From positions 57,537 to 121,536 of the forward strand of contig NZ_JACSDK010000011.1 of NCBI RefSeq assembly GCF_014925385.1: a stretch of DNA of 64,000 nucleotides, read 5' to 3'. This DNA is from Pelagibius marinus. GTDB lineage: Bacteria; Pseudomonadota; Alphaproteobacteria; Kiloniellales; Kiloniellaceae. The notes under the pieces are model-generated. The model saw only the letters and a program-made list of their open reading frames with translations. It made no database searches and was not told the origin of the DNA. The translations under genes and the position numbers were made by a program. Shown here piece after piece: positions 41,977-51,452 of the stretch. Each line of letters starts with the position of its first letter. Within the stretch, counting starts at the first letter, position 1.

Positions 41977-42740
41977 GGTTTCCTCCCGCACCACGCGCTA
42001 GCTTTGCTGGTATTCATTGACATTCTCGTTGATGGGGCCGGCGGCCTGGAGGAAGCCGGTTATTCAGCGCACAAGGAATAGCCACCCGGCGCCCTTGAGC
42101 GCTGCGGCCACCACCTGCACTTCGAGGTTTGCCGTGAGGGCCGGGCGGTCGGCCTGCTTGCTTTTCCGTCACTGGCGCATAGCGGCTGAACGCACGTCAT
42201 GGGTTGTCCGACACAGCTGAGACAAAGGGTGCACCGCGTGGCCACCACCCGCCGCGGGGCAGAGTTGTCGCCAAGTGGACTGGGGTGCCCGCTTCTGATG
42301 CGGAGGAGTTGTCAGGCAAGGGGCGCATTGCGCCCCATGTGGTTTCCGCTACGCCTGATAACCGATTGGAATGATTAAGAGGGAATGAGAGGCCTGGAGT
42401 AGAAACTGAATTCTCATAACCGCATGATTTAGACTGTAGATTATCGAACATTCGGCTCTTCCGTGTCTGATTACGGCGGGAGGTTGGGAGTTCGAACCTT
42501 CCCGAGCGCGCCAAACTCCCTGACAGTCGAAAAGATAACAGGGTAGAAGAGTCTTCACTTTCCATTTTCTCCAGAACCGCAGGGCCCGTGAAACGCGACA
42601 AGGGCGGATTACGTGCGCCGCTACGATCGGGAAGCATTCGACTACGCCCTTGTGTTATCGGATGGCAATCTGTTGACAGTCCTTGATGCCGCGGTGAGCG
42701 CACTAGACTATGCTCCGGGCGCGATTGACGATGGAACGGA
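41977..42740. other. Non-coding region with tRNA scrap
   Basis: About 760 bp without an intact gene. The only recognisable element is a tRNA 3' end at 42486-42513. Frames on the minus strand that cross it are the usual spurious translations of tRNA ends. Confidence 0.5.
42486..42513 (+). other. tRNA 3'-end fragment, possible attachment site
   Basis: GGGAG-TTCGAAC-CTTCC is a T-arm, followed by CGAGCGC, G and CCA, which is an acceptor 3' strand with CCA. The matching 5' strand would be GCGCTCG, as in some tRNA-Arg, but no such sequence, D-arm or anticodon arm is present upstream. Such 3' fragments are left when integrative elements recombine at tRNA genes. Confidence 0.6.
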
Positions 42741-45023
42741 ATGCCTGACTTCGTTGAGGATCTGCTGCAACGCATGAGTCTGGCCGATAAGGTCGGGCAG
42801 CTTAATCATCCGCAGGCGCAGGGCAATGTGACCACGGGCGCCGGTGGCGCTGTGGCCGATATCGAAAGCCGGATTCGTCGCGGGGAGGTCGGCAGCCTCG
42901 CCGGCGGCGGCGACCTTGCCTACCTCTGCGAACTGCAACGAATCGCAGTCGAGGAGTCGCCCCTGGGGATACCGCTGCTGTTCACTTTCGACGTGATCCA
43001 CGGCCATCGCACGGTGTTTCCGCTACCGCTGGCTCTCGCCTGTAGTTGGGATCCGGCGCTGGTGCGTCGTACCGCGCGCCTTTCCGCCGCGGAGGCCGCG
43101 GCCGAGGGTATATCGCTGGCTTGGGCCCCGATGCTGGATGTCTCCCGCGACGCCCGCTGGGGCCGCTGCGCCGAGAGCCCGGGTGAAGACCCTCTGCTCG
43201 CCGCCGCTTTCGCCCGGGCCATGGTCGAAGGCTACCAAGAGAGTGACCTGTCCCGGCCGGGCAGCGTCATGGCGACGGCCAAGCACTTTGCCGGTTACGG
43301 CCTTTCGGAGGCCGGGCGCGACTACAATGCCGTGGACGCCAGTTCCTATCGCCTGCACAACATTGTGTTGCCACCGTTCAAGGCGGCCGTCGATGCCGGC
43401 GTCGGCGCCGTCATGGTCGGTTTCCACGACCTTGCCGGCATCCCCTGCACCGCGCACCGCGAGCTGTTGCGCGAGCTGCTGCGGGACCTCTGGGGCTTCG
43501 ACGGACTGATCGTTTCCGACTACACGGCGATCCTGGAACTGATGCACCACGGCGTGGCCGCGGACGAAAAAGAGGCGGCCTGCCTCGCCTTCGCGGCCGG
43601 CGTCGATATCGACCTGATGAGCGGCCTCTATCTGCGCTTCCTGCCCGAACTGCTGGCCGAAGGCCGCATCGCCGAGCCGGAGATCGACGCGGCCTGCCGG
43701 CGCGTGCTGCGGGCCAAGCAGCGGCTCGGCCTCTTCGACTACCCTTTCCAGCGTCTCGAAGAAGGGCAGTCCCATGCCGCGGGCCTGCCCGCCGAGAGCC
43801 GCCGCCTGGCGCGTGACGCCGCGGCCAAGGCCTGCGTCCTGCTGAAGAATGACGGCGTCCTGCCGCTGGCTCGGGATGGCCGCACCCTTGCCGTGATCGG
43901 CCCGCTGGCCGAGGACCGCTCGAACCTGCAGGGGACCTGGGCGCCGGCCGCGCGGCCGGAGGACAGCATTACCCTGCTGGAAGGCCTGCAAGCCGTGGCG
44001 GGCGAAGGTTGCCGCATTCTTCACGCGCCCGGCGCGAACATCGTCGATGACCCGGACTTGGCCGCGCGCCTCAATGTGTTCGGGGAGACCGTCACGATCG
44101 ACTCCCGGCCGCCGGCCGACCTCATCGCAGAAGCCGTCGCCATCGCCGCGGGTGCCGACGTGGTGATCGCCTGCGTCGGTGAAGCGAAGGAGCATTCCGG
44201 AGAATCGTCGACGCGCAGCGAACTGGGCCTGCCCGGCAGCCAGCGAGAATTGCTGCGGGCGCTGCAGGGGACCGGCAAGCCGCTGGTGGTGGTGACCATG
44301 AGCGGGCGGCCCCTGGCGCTGGAGTGGGAGGACCGGCACGCCAACGCGATCCTGCATGCCTGGTTCGGCGGCAGCGAGGCCGGCAACGGCATTGCCGATG
44401 TCCTCTTCGGCGACGTCAACCCTTCGGGCAAGCTCGCCATGAGCTTCCCTCGCAGTGTCGGGCAGTGCCCGCTCAGCTATGCCGAGGCGCCGACGGGCCG
44501 GCCCATCGACAAGATCGGCATCGATGTCGCCGGCGACAGCGAGGTCAATAAAGAGGGGGGGCACGTCTTCCGGAAGTTCACCACGGCCTGCCGGCTGGAA
44601 GGTCCGCACACGCCGCTCTATCATTTCGGCCACGGTCTCGGATACAGCCCCTTCGAGTACGGCCCGCTGGAGCTGGACAAGACCAAGTTGCGCGGTGCGC
44701 GTGATGTGCTGACGGCGACCGTCATGCTGCGCAATGGCGGGTCCTTCGCCGGCGAGGAGATCGTTCAGCTCTATATCGGGGATCCCGTCGCCAGCCGGTC
44801 GCGCCCTGTGCGCGAACTAAAGGGCTTCCAGAGAATCTCGCTCCAGCCGGGGGAGGTTCAGCGTGTGCGCTTCGAGATCACCGTCGCCGAGCTGCGCTTC
44901 TTCCGCGCCGAGCGCCTGGGTGCGCCTGAATCCCTATGGGAGCCGGGAAGATTCGTTGTCGAGGTCGGGCCGAGCTCGCAGACTCATTGCGCCGGGACCA
45001 TCGAGTGGCAGGCGGAGGCATGA
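42741..45023 (+). CDS. bglX: Beta-glucosidase, GH3
   Basis: A 760-aa family 3 glycoside hydrolase of the BglX type. The N-terminal barrel has KVGQLNHP, GIPLLFTFDVIHGHRTVFPLPLALA, ATAKHFAGYG and the nucleophile Asp260 in LIVSDYTAI. The second domain carries KNDGVLPL and CVGEAKEHSGESSTRSELGLPG; the general acid/base is expected there. A fibronectin-III-like domain ends the protein (VQLYIGDPVASRSRPVRELKGFQR). There is no signal peptide, so it should act in the cytoplasm on imported beta-gluco-oligosaccharides. The stop overlaps the start of the next hydrolase by 4 bp (ATGA), so they form an operon. Whether it prefers beta-1,2-, 1,3- or 1,4-links cannot be read from the sequence. Confidence 0.9.
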   Translation: MPDFVEDLLQRMSLADKVGQLNHPQAQGNVTTGAGGAVADIESRIRRGEVGSLAGGGDLAYLCELQRIAVEESPLGIPLLFTFDVIHGHRTVFPLPLALACSWDPALVRRTARLSAAEAAAEGISLAWAPMLDVSRDARWGRCAESPGEDPLLAAAFARAMVEGYQESDLSRPGSVMATAKHFAGYGLSEAGRDYNAVDASSYRLHNIVLPPFKAAVDAGVGAVMVGFHDLAGIPCTAHRELLRELLRDLWGFDGLIVSDYTAILELMHHGVAADEKEAACLAFAAGVDIDLMSGLYLRFLPELLAEGRIAEPEIDAACRRVLRAKQRLGLFDYPFQRLEEGQSHAAGLPAESRRLARDAAAKACVLLKNDGVLPLARDGRTLAVIGPLAEDRSNLQGTWAPAARPEDSITLLEGLQAVAGEGCRILHAPGANIVDDPDLAARLNVFGETVTIDSRPPADLIAEAVAIAAGADVVIACVGEAKEHSGESSTRSELGLPGSQRELLRALQGTGKPLVVVTMSGRPLALEWEDRHANAILHAWFGGSEAGNGIADVLFGDVNPSGKLAMSFPRSVGQCPLSYAEAPTGRPIDKIGIDVAGDSEVNKEGGHVFRKFTTACRLEGPHTPLYHFGHGLGYSPFEYGPLELDKTKLRGARDVLTATVMLRNGGSFAGEEIVQLYIGDPVASRSRPVRELKGFQRISLQPGEVQRVRFEITVAELRFFRAERLGAPESLWEPGRFVVEVGPSSQTHCAGTIEWQAEA

Positions 45024-46309
45024 GCAACGCGGCCGATCCGGCGATCCGGCGAGGCTTGCCTGATGACGAACTGCTCGACATCGTCCAGCAGCAGACTCTG
45101 CGGTACTTCTGGGATTTCGCGCATCCGGTCAGCGGCATGGCGCGCGAGCGCAGCAACAGCGTGCGAGTTTACGACTATGACTATCTGGAAACAGTCGCCA
45201 CCGGCGGCACCGGCTTCGGGATCATGGCGCTGCTGGCGGGAGCCGAGCGCGGAATTCTGCCGCGCCCTGAAGTGCTGGACCGTATCCAGGGCATCGTCGG
45301 CTTCCTCGATCGCGCCGAAAGCCATCACGGCGTGTTCTCGCATTTCCTGCACGGCGGCAGCGGCGCGATCGTGCCATTTGCCCCGAGGGACGACGGTCCC
45401 GACCTCGTCGAGACGTCGTTCCTCATCGTGGGGTTGCTCTGCGCGCGGCAGTACTTCGCCGGGCCGGCGCCGCGGGAGAGGCGGCTGCGCGAAGGGGTCG
45501 ACCGGCTGTGGCAGGCCGTTGACTGGGGCTGGCACACCCGCGGCGGCCGCGACGTCCTCTACTGGCACTGGAGCCCGCGTCACGGCTGGGCGATGGATCA
45601 TGCAATCCGCGGCTGGAACGAGTGTCTCATTACCTACGTCCTGGCCGCGGCCTCGCCGACCCACCCGGTCGCGCCCTCGGCCTATCACAACGGCTGGACC
45701 GACAGTCCGGAGTTCCGCAACGGCCGCAGCTACTACGGCATCGAACTGCCCCTGGGGCCGCCCGCCGGCGGGCCCCTGTTCTTCTCCCAATATTCCTTCC
45801 TCGGGCTCGACCCGCGCGGCCTGCGTGACCGCTATGCCGACTACTGGGCCCAGAACGTCGCCCACACACGGATCAACCGCGCGCACTGCATCGCCAATCC
45901 GAAGGGCCACGACGGCTACGGCCCGGATTGCTGGGGACTCACCGCCTGCGACGGCGATGCCGGCTACAGCGCCTTCTCTCCGCAGAACGACCACGGCGTC
46001 ATCGCGCCCACGGCGGCTCTGTCGGCCATGCCCTACACGCCGCAGGAGTCCATGGCGGCGCTGCGGCATTTCTACGAGGACCTGGGAGAGGAGATCTGGG
46101 GGCGGCATGGTTTCGTCGACTCTTTCAACCGCACGCGGGGGTGGGTCGCCGACGGCAACATCGGCATCGATCAGGGGCCGATCGTGGTGATGATCGAGAA
46201 CCACCGTTCCGGGCTGTTCTGGGAGCTTTTCATGAGCTGCCCCGAAGTCCGCGCGGGGCTCAGCCGCCTGGGCTTCGAGAGCCCGCGGCTGGAAGGGTCG
46301 GAGACCTAG
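45020..46309 (+). CDS. Glycoamylase-like hydrolase (PF10091, GH144-related)
   Basis: A 429-aa (alpha/alpha)6-barrel protein. QQTLRYFWDFAHPVSGMARERS, ATGGTGFGIMAL, HGVFSHFL, DLVETSFLIVGLL, HAIRGWNECLI, FFSQYSFLGLDPRG and YGPDCWGLTACDG are all conserved in the glycoamylase-like domain of PF10091, whose characterised relatives (GH144) are endo-beta-1,2-glucanases. The start at 45020 overlaps the GH3 stop, and no signal peptide is present. With the GH3 enzyme this suggests intracellular breakdown of a beta-glucan such as a beta-1,2-glucan, although most GH144 enzymes are exported, so the substrate may be an imported or endogenous oligosaccharide. The gene's 3' end overlaps the convergent GH15 gene by 50 bp. 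Confidence 0.82.
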   Translation: MSNAADPAIRRGLPDDELLDIVQQQTLRYFWDFAHPVSGMARERSNSVRVYDYDYLETVATGGTGFGIMALLAGAERGILPRPEVLDRIQGIVGFLDRAESHHGVFSHFLHGGSGAIVPFAPRDDGPDLVETSFLIVGLLCARQYFAGPAPRERRLREGVDRLWQAVDWGWHTRGGRDVLYWHWSPRHGWAMDHAIRGWNECLITYVLAAASPTHPVAPSAYHNGWTDSPEFRNGRSYYGIELPLGPPAGGPLFFSQYSFLGLDPRGLRDRYADYWAQNVAHTRINRAHCIANPKGHDGYGPDCWGLTACDGDAGYSAFSPQNDHGVIAPTAALSAMPYTPQESMAALRHFYEDLGEEIWGRHGFVDSFNRTRGWVADGNIGIDQGPIVVMIENHRSGLFWELFMSCPEVRAGLSRLGFESPRLEGSET

Positions 46310-47627
46310 CTTCCTTCGCCTTGTCGCGCAGCCGAGCGGCGCCGAGAAATGCCGCGTAGCTCCAGGTCAGGTGCCGCGCCGAGGTCTGACTGCCCGTCTC
46401 CCGGTCGACCTGTTCGGAGAGCTCGCCATCTTCGGGAGTGAGGTGCCGTACAGTCGCCATGAAGGCATCGCCGCGATCCAGCAACGCCGCCCGGTCCTGG
46501 CCGGGACATAGAGCCAGGCGGTAGTTCAGCGCCGCCGCGGCAAGCGTCGTCGGGTACCAGGCGCCGCCGCCGAAGTAGCGGTCGGCGCGTGACCGGCCGA
46601 GAGCCGGCGCCCGTCCCGGGGGAAGGTCGTGGTTGATCGGGAAGTCTCGTGCGAAAAGCTGCTCGAGGGCGGCCTGGGTTGCTTGAACTCTCGGGTCCTG
46701 CACGCTGTGCGGGCCGCCCGGCAGGTCGGCATCGAGCACGGCCAGCAGCTGTGCGGCGTCGACGAGATCCTCGGCCGACTCGCCGGGCGCATCCCGGATT
46801 GCGGCGTAGACGCTGCAGCGGGACGACCAGTGCTGCGCGAGTCCGGCGCGGAGGCGGTCCTCGGCGGCTTCCCATTCCTCCGCCGCATCACCCGCCCGGT
46901 CACCGCCGTGCACCAGCGCGGCGAGCTGTACCAGCGCCACGTAGTAGTGGTGGGCCTGTTGCCCAAACTCCTCCCAGGGGCCGATGCAAGGGAGGTCGGC
47001 GTGGCGCAGGGTGAAGCGCAGGTCGATGTCCAGCAGGCGCCGCAGATCCGCGTCAGGCTGCGCGCCGGCCGCCAGGTAGGTCAGGCAGGCCAGGGCCCGC
47101 AGCGCCGGGCCGTCGTACTGCGGCCGTGACCAGCGGAGGACGTCGAGCGTGCCGTCCGCATTGAATCGCGGCTCTCCCAGCAGGCTGTCCCCCGAGAGCC
47201 GGCGGATCTCGGCGTCGGGGCGCAGGTGCTTCTTCCAGTCCCGCTGTGTCGCCTGGCGATGATGGCTCGCGGCCAGGAAGGCGCCGCCGTCCAGGCTGCA
47301 GAGCTGCAGGCTGAACCGCACGAAGTTCTCGAAGTGCCGGCGCCAGCGATCGCGTTCGCTGCCGCTTGTCGCGGCCGCCATCAGGTCGGCGACCGTGCGC
47401 ATGACGATGGCCGAATCGCGTACCCAGTGAAAGAAGTAGTCGGGCTCAGGATCCCAGTCCGCGATGACCGGCGAGGCCAGCACCGATCCCGGCGCCGGCA
47501 CCACCACTTGGCCGAAGACGCGGCGCCGCCGGATCAGCCCGGTTGCGGAGATCGCGCGCTCCATGGCGGCGGCGCTGATGTGCGCCTGTTTTTCGACCCA
47601 GGCTTCCAGATCGGCACTGTAATCCAT
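46260..47627 (-). CDS. Glucoamylase-type GH15 hydrolase
   Basis: A 455-aa (alpha/alpha)6-barrel enzyme resembling fungal-type glucoamylases. PVIADWDPEPDYFFHWVRDSAIV (positions 54-76) is the N-terminal substrate site, CIGPWEEFGQ holds the general acid (Glu219), GGAWYPTT and the late SEQVDRETGSQTSARHLTWSYAAF hold the general base Glu. It should release glucose from alpha-1,4- or alpha-1,6-glucans. No signal peptide is seen. It is convergent with, and overlaps, the PF10091 hydrolase gene by 50 bp, and an ABC exporter gene starts about 245 bp from its start codon in the opposite direction. Its C-terminal tail (about 20 aa, Pro/Ser/Arg-rich) is poorly conserved and is the part encoded by the overlap. 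Confidence 0.85.
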   Translation of the reverse strand: MDYSADLEAWVEKQAHISAAAMERAISATGLIRRRRVFGQVVVPAPGSVLASPVIADWDPEPDYFFHWVRDSAIVMRTVADLMAAATSGSERDRWRRHFENFVRFSLQLCSLDGGAFLAASHHRQATQRDWKKHLRPDAEIRRLSGDSLLGEPRFNADGTLDVLRWSRPQYDGPALRALACLTYLAAGAQPDADLRRLLDIDLRFTLRHADLPCIGPWEEFGQQAHHYYVALVQLAALVHGGDRAGDAAEEWEAAEDRLRAGLAQHWSSRCSVYAAIRDAPGESAEDLVDAAQLLAVLDADLPGGPHSVQDPRVQATQAALEQLFARDFPINHDLPPGRAPALGRSRADRYFGGGAWYPTTLAAAALNYRLALCPGQDRAALLDRGDAFMATVRHLTPEDGELSEQVDRETGSQTSARHLTWSYAAFLGAARLRDKAKEARSPTLPAAGSRSPGG

Positions 47628-47871
47628 GGTTGAACTATCAGTCGGGAAAGTTAAGGAAAATGGTTATCGGGCTTTCTTAACAACGGTGGGCTGCAGGTCG
47701 GTGCAGGCCAGTCGCAGGCAGGTCCTGGCGGCCCGCTGACATTCATCTTACTCCCTGAAAGATCGGAGATTTTTGTGAGTCCGGTCACAGAGCACGGAGA
47801 AAGTTTAGCGCTGACTAACGACGGCCAAAATGGCGACACAATTTTAACACACGTTAAGAAATCCGTAACCG

Positions 47872-49986
47872 ATGGTGGTTAACAATCGAGGCCGGGGATC
47901 AGGTGGTTCCCCGGTGCAGGATGGATCGGATGGCGCTGCAGCCTCCATCGCACCGTTGGTCTCTCTAGACTTTGAGTGGGATGAGCAAGTGTCACTGAGC
48001 GAGAACGTCGATATCGAAAAATCATCGGCAGCAGAGCAGGCGCCTCCTGCGCCTCGGCGGTCGCGCAAGGTGACGGCGGCTGCCGCGGCGAACGGGCATG
48101 CCGGGGCGGGATCGGCGGATGTCTCGGGCTCCACCTTACCGGGCGAGTATCAGCCACCGGCCTACGAATACAGGGGTAAGAGCGCTTTTGCCGAGTGCTG
48201 GGCGCTGCTGCGCCCGCTTTGGCGCTCGGCCTTTCGTGGCCGCATTGGGCTGCTGGCCGCGGGGATCATCGTGCTGCTGGTCGGCAACATGATCGGTCAG
48301 ATCAAGCTCAACGAGTGGCATGGCGCCTTCTTCGACGCACTTGAGCAGCAGAACCTCGGCGTCTTCGGCAACCAACTCCTGATCTTCCTCGGGATCGTTG
48401 GGGCGCTGCTGGCCCTCGTCGTGGGGCAGACCTGGATGCAGGAGATGCTGAAGGTCCGCCTGCGGCAGTGGATGACCCACCACCTGCTCGACGAGTGGCT
48501 GGTCGCCGGACGTGCCTACCGCCTCGGCCTCGCCGGGCAGATCGGCGTCAATCCCGATCAGCGGATTGAAGAGGACACACGCAAGCTGACCGAACTCTCG
48601 ACGACACTCGGCGTCGGTCTGTTGCAGGCCGGCATGCTGCTCGTCACATTCATCAGCATCCTCTGGGTGCTGTCGGACGACGTCGTATTCACTTACGAGG
48701 GCACCAGCTTCTCCATTCCGGGCTACATGGTCTGGTGCGCCCTGCTCTACGCCTTCATCGGTTCCTTCCTGACCTGGCGGGTCGGAGTCCCACTGATTAA
48801 CCTCAATGCCGAGCGCTATGCCAGGGAAGCCGACCTCCGTTTCGCCCTGGTGCGGGTCAGCGAGAGCGCCGAGAGTATCGCGTTGTTCGGCGGCGAGCCG
48901 GACGAGCGGCGCCAGTTGGAGGGCAACCTGGACCGTGTCATCCTGTCGATGCGCCAGCTCTCGGGCAAGCTGGCACGCCTGACCTGGATCACCTCGGGCT
49001 ACGGCTGGATCGCCATCGTGGTGCCGATCGTGGTGGCCGCGCCCGGCTACTTCAGCGGCGGCCTCACGCTGGGCGGTCTGATGATGGTGGTCGGCGCGTT
49101 CAATCAAGTGCAAGCATCGCTGCGCTGGTTCGTCGACCATTTTCCGCCGATCGCCGACTGGCGCGCGACGCTGCAGCGTGTCAGTGCCTTCAAGGCGGCG
49201 GTCGCGAAGCTGGAAGAGATCGACGACAGCATCGAGAGCATCCACGTGACCCGGGGCTCGGAAGAAATGCTTGGCTTCGAGGACGTCAGCGTGCTGCTGT
49301 CCGACGGGCGCGTGGTCATCGCCGAGGCGACGGTCGAGATTCGGCGCGGCGAGCGGGTGCTGATCGTTGGGGAGTCCGGTGCCGGCAAGAGCACGCTGTT
49401 CCGGGCGGTCGCCGGCCTCTGGAAATGGGGCAGCGGCACCATCCGGCTGCCTGGTACCGACAAGATGATGTTCATGCCGCAGCGGCCCTACCTGCCGCTG
49501 GGCACGCTGCGTGCGGCGATCTCCTACCCGGAGTCGCCGGACAATTTCACGACCGAACAGATGGAAGACGTGCTGAAGCGGGTCGGCCTGGCCGATTTCG
49601 TGGAGGCGCTGGATGTCCAGGCGCGGCTGGACAAAAGCCTCTCGCTTGGCCAGCAGCAGCTTATCGGCTTCGCGCGGCTGCTGCTTCACGAGCCGAGTTG
49701 GGTATTTCTGGACGAAGCCACCTCAGCATTGGACGAGGTAAGCCAGCGCCGCGTAATGTCCATTTTCGACGACGAACTGAGCGACGCTTCGGTGCTGAGC
49801 ATCGGACACCGCCCCGGTCTGGAGGCCTTCCACACGCGAACCCTTCACTTGGTGCGCACGCCCGACGGCGCAATGCTGCACCAAAAACACCCGCAGGCAC
49901 CGCAAGAGGAGAGCGTGGAATGGCGCTCCGCGATCCTGAAGGAACTCCCGGACTTCATATGGAGGCGCTCCGAGCCAGCCGGCTGA
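47872..49986 (+). CDS. SbmA/YddA-type ABC transporter, fused permease-ATPase
   Basis: A 704-aa half-transporter. A polar N-terminus of about 95 aa is unusual for the family. The membrane domain (about 100-400; ABC_membrane_2/SbmA-BacA type) has NEWHGAFFDALEQQN, RLRQWMTHHLLDEWL and NPDQRIEEDTRKLTELS, motifs shared with BacA, BclA and YddA. The ATPase domain has Walker A GESGAGKST, signature LSLGQQQLIGFARLLL and Walker B SWVFLDEATSALDE. Relatives transport peptides, very-long-chain fatty acyl groups or vitamin B12. The start at 47872 is the first ATG in frame; an internal start after the polar region is possible. It follows divergently from the GH15 gene; the AT-rich gap 47628-47871 probably holds both promoters. 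Confidence 0.87.
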   Translation: MVVNNRGRGSGGSPVQDGSDGAAASIAPLVSLDFEWDEQVSLSENVDIEKSSAAEQAPPAPRRSRKVTAAAAANGHAGAGSADVSGSTLPGEYQPPAYEYRGKSAFAECWALLRPLWRSAFRGRIGLLAAGIIVLLVGNMIGQIKLNEWHGAFFDALEQQNLGVFGNQLLIFLGIVGALLALVVGQTWMQEMLKVRLRQWMTHHLLDEWLVAGRAYRLGLAGQIGVNPDQRIEEDTRKLTELSTTLGVGLLQAGMLLVTFISILWVLSDDVVFTYEGTSFSIPGYMVWCALLYAFIGSFLTWRVGVPLINLNAERYAREADLRFALVRVSESAESIALFGGEPDERRQLEGNLDRVILSMRQLSGKLARLTWITSGYGWIAIVVPIVVAAPGYFSGGLTLGGLMMVVGAFNQVQASLRWFVDHFPPIADWRATLQRVSAFKAAVAKLEEIDDSIESIHVTRGSEEMLGFEDVSVLLSDGRVVIAEATVEIRRGERVLIVGESGAGKSTLFRAVAGLWKWGSGTIRLPGTDKMMFMPQRPYLPLGTLRAAISYPESPDNFTTEQMEDVLKRVGLADFVEALDVQARLDKSLSLGQQQLIGFARLLLHEPSWVFLDEATSALDEVSQRRVMSIFDDELSDASVLSIGHRPGLEAFHTRTLHLVRTPDGAMLHQKHPQAPQEESVEWRSAILKELPDFIWRRSEPAG

Positions 49987-50068
49987 CCGATCAGCACGCG
50001 GAAACCGGCTCGCGCGGCAGCGCGCCTTGGCACGGATCGTCTCAGCTAGACTTCTGGTTGGTGCTCGC

Positions 50069-50533
50069 TCAAAGGAAGATGAGCACTGCGAGCGAGCAGA
50101 GACACGCGACTATGCCCCGAACCGACCGGCTTGGCCGAAGGCGCAGAAGCCAGTCGGCATTGGGACGCCAAAGCGAGAGATCCTGTGGTCGTAAATCTCG
50201 ATGGCGGCGTGGTGGCGTACCCCAATCTGCGCCGAGGACGTCGGCCACGCAGGCGGTAGTTGTTCCGGCAAGGACGAGGGCAACGCGGCCACGAGAACTC
50301 GGCATCGCCTCGCTGCCGGCCGACATGTTGAACTCGCTGGCTAGGCAGCGGTCAACGGCCGCTACGATCTTTGCCCAATCTGTTTCGGCGCCCCTGCTCA
50401 GCAGATCGTGCACGACGACGGCGGTCAGGCGCCGCCGCAAGGCCTGATCGGAAGTTCCGGCAGCTCGCAGATAGCGGTCGATGCGGGCGTCCAACCCCCA
50501 CTGAGTCGGCTCGGCAGGGAGCGGCGGCCGCAT
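50069..50533 (-). CDS. Doubtful ORF, possible small protein
   Basis: A possible 154-aa protein. The first half (RPPLPAEPTQWGLDARIDRYLRAAG, DQALRRRLTAVVVHDLLSRG, DWAKIVAAVDRCL; positions about 2-75) has good codon use and looks like an alpha-helical protein; the second half is less convincing and ends in a hydrophobic RGIVACLCSLAVLIFL. The frame is open further upstream to 51001, but that part does not look coding. It lies in a region full of gene remnants, so it may be a damaged gene. I do not recognise it. Confidence 0.25.
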   Translation of the reverse strand: MRPPLPAEPTQWGLDARIDRYLRAAGTSDQALRRRLTAVVVHDLLSRGAETDWAKIVAAVDRCLASEFNMSAGSEAMPSSRGRVALVLAGTTTACVADVLGADWGTPPRRHRDLRPQDLSLWRPNADWLLRLRPSRSVRGIVACLCSLAVLIFL

Positions 50534-51068
50534 GACGACGTCATTCCCTGCGCCTGGATGGGAGACGGCGTCCGGCCAAGTCACTATCTGGCAGGCTTCC
50601 ACAGGTTGTTCCGGGTCTCCGTCAGATCGAGGTCGGGTTCTTGCTGACAGCTTTGTGCTCGACGGTACCTTGGTGCCTCCGCATTCAGTTCGATGAGGGC
50701 AAGCCGAATGCCGGTCGCCGGTTTCGAGCTTCGCACAGCTTGCGGTCGGAGGTCGTAGGCACGCCTTCAACGCCGTCTTGTCGAGAAGGCTCGGGAGGTA
50801 GCCGCAGCCCAATTCGATAGCGAAACGACATAACTCCCTGGCTGTGTCACCGCCACCTGCTTCGCAACCGGCAAATCTTCCACGATGGCCATATTTCAGG
50901 AGCATTCCGATCGGCAATTCGCCGATGTGGCGAATTGACGACCTGCATTGACGCGGTGCGGGGAGATATTCAACGATGAGAATTCTCACCCCTGAAAACA
51001 TTGCAAAGTTCTATTCGAACCGCGCAAGTCCGTGTTGCTAGGCGATTGATACAATCGCCCATCCAGCC
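50534..51068. other. Non-coding stretch, no recognised content
   Basis: About 535 bp of intermediate GC without recognised protein sequence on either strand. Probably degraded DNA at the edge of the remnant-rich region. Confidence 0.35.
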
Positions 51069-51452
51069 TTGTATACATCGATGGCCGAATTAAGCGGCGA
51101 TTTCCGACAAACGGAAGAGTCAATGAAGTGGCATTTTCGCCAAGAATCTGGGTGCCAAGTAGTAGAGGATGATCTGCAGGGAAAAAGCGGCTGCCGACAG
51201 TCCTTTGTCGCCGAGACGCCGAAGGAGCAGGTTGCGCGCTTCTGCCTCGACGCAGAGGATATCCGCCAACTCAGCCGCTGGGTCGCCAGGATCGAGGCGC
51301 ATTACGGCCATCCGCTGGACGCAGAGTGGGCGCAGGTCTGCTCTTCGACGACGACCGAGATGCTTCGAAGCCCTCAGGCGCAGAAGTCGGATGCTGTTGA
51401 AGAAGCGGCGGAATGGCACCTGCGGACCTTGGCCATGCCAGCAGTTCAATAG
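51069..51452 (+). pseudogene. PEP synthase / PPDK N-domain remnant
   Basis: The stretch 51213-51332 encodes ETPKEQVARFCLDAEDIRQ followed by LSRWVARIEAHYGHPLDAEW. This matches the end of the pyruvate/ATP-binding domain of phosphoenolpyruvate synthases, where a sequence of the form TPxExRxRFxLxDEDVLxLARWAxxIExHYGRPMDIEWAKDG is usual. The expected continuation (AKDG...LFIVQARPET) and all later domains are missing, and the residues before position 49 of the frame are not family-like. It is a fragment of a larger gene, not a functional unit. Confidence 0.55.

Noticed and set aside
42480..42513. Complete tRNA gene
   Set aside because: Only the T-arm and acceptor 3' strand are present; no D-arm, anticodon arm or matching 5' acceptor strand upstream.
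50534..51001. Upstream extension of the 50069-50533 frame to 310 codons
   Set aside because: No coherent protein sequence, lower GC at third positions and no ribosome site.
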